NCBI GenBank assembly: GCA_023431205.1
Contig: JAEYXQ010000010.1
Coordinates: 1 to 22,543 of the forward strand
Length of the DNA: 22,543 nt
Origin: Pseudomonadota bacterium
GTDB taxonomy: Bacteria; Pseudomonadota; Alphaproteobacteria; Rhizobiales; Devosiaceae
Reading direction: 5' to 3'
Position numbers and translations under genes: made by a program. This document shows, piece by piece, positions 22,492 to 22,543 of this stretch. Under the pieces are notes generated by a model, which was not told the origin of the DNA, made no database searches, and saw nothing but the letters and a program-made list of their open reading frames with translations. Within the stretch, counting starts at the first letter, position 1; each line of letters opens with the position of its first letter.

Positions 22492-22543
22492 ATGGCCCGG
22501 TTTGATCTCAGTGACGCAGAGTGGCGGATTATTGCGCCGCTTC
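22492..22543 (+). CDS. IS5-family transposase, first 17 codons (partial)
   Basis: ATG opens MARFDLSDAEWRIIAPL, which matches the N-terminus of the small first-frame protein (DUF4096-type) of IS5-family elements of the IS427 group common in alphaproteobacteria. GGAGG lies 5-6 nt upstream. The rest lies beyond the window, so neither completeness nor the programmed frameshift often used by this group can be judged. Confidence 0.8.
   Translation, partial: MARFDLSDAEWRIIAPL

Larger units (their letters stand above)
22451..22543 (+). mobile_element. Left end of an IS5-family insertion sequence (cut by window end)
   Basis: Inferred from the transposase start at 22492. The exact left terminal repeat cannot be fixed without the right end; it probably lies between about 22436 and 22469. 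The start given here is approximate. Confidence 0.6.

Overview
The window is GC-rich (roughly 65% by eye). It looks like a chromosome segment of an alphaproteobacterium of the order Hyphomicrobiales. Protein style resembles Devosia or a relative, but that placement is an impression and no search was run. Supporting signs are the tightly overlapping chemotaxis operon that opens STAS-cheY-cheA, an initiator tRNA with an A29:U41 anticodon-stem pair, and a dense cluster of GANTC (CcrM-type) sites.

Left part (1-7374). A minus-strand set runs eda (KDPG aldolase), modA, modB with 3-nt gaps; no modC is visible. A small plus-strand acetyltransferase-like gene follows. A second minus-strand set reads nucleoside hydrolase, alpha/beta hydrolase, a lipase-like gene broken by a +1 frameshift, and a secreted LprI/DUF1311-type protein. 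Divergent from it is a ribokinase, which could phosphorylate the ribose released by the nucleoside hydrolase.

Centre (7433-18389). A REC-HD-GYP response regulator (probable c-di-GMP phosphodiesterase) is followed by a 422-nt non-coding region with unusual structure: a GANTC cluster, a perfect 16-nt palindrome and a terminator-like hairpin in the likely leader. Then comes one nine-gene chemotaxis operon: STAS protein, cheY, cheA, cheW, a transmembrane MCP, a second cheW, cheR, cheB, and a 570-residue soluble protein. Junctions overlap by 1-4 nt or are separated by a few nt. Neither cheZ nor cheD is present. The last protein carries two degenerate receptor-tip-like segments and, between them, a D-x-x-x-Q motif like the CheZ catalytic motif. 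It is the best candidate here for an undescribed signalling component. A bidirectional terminator closes the operon.

Right part (18396-22543). An initiator tRNA-fMet with its own promoter lies on the minus strand. Plus-strand genes follow for a Tas-like aldo/keto reductase, a DUF599 membrane protein, bacterioferritin-associated ferredoxin, bacterioferritin and a VOC-fold protein. A convergent NTP_transf_6-type nucleotidyltransferase shares its CTAG stop palindrome with the VOC gene. The window ends inside the first codons of an IS5-family transposase, whose ribosome binding site is buried in a perfect 8-bp hairpin.
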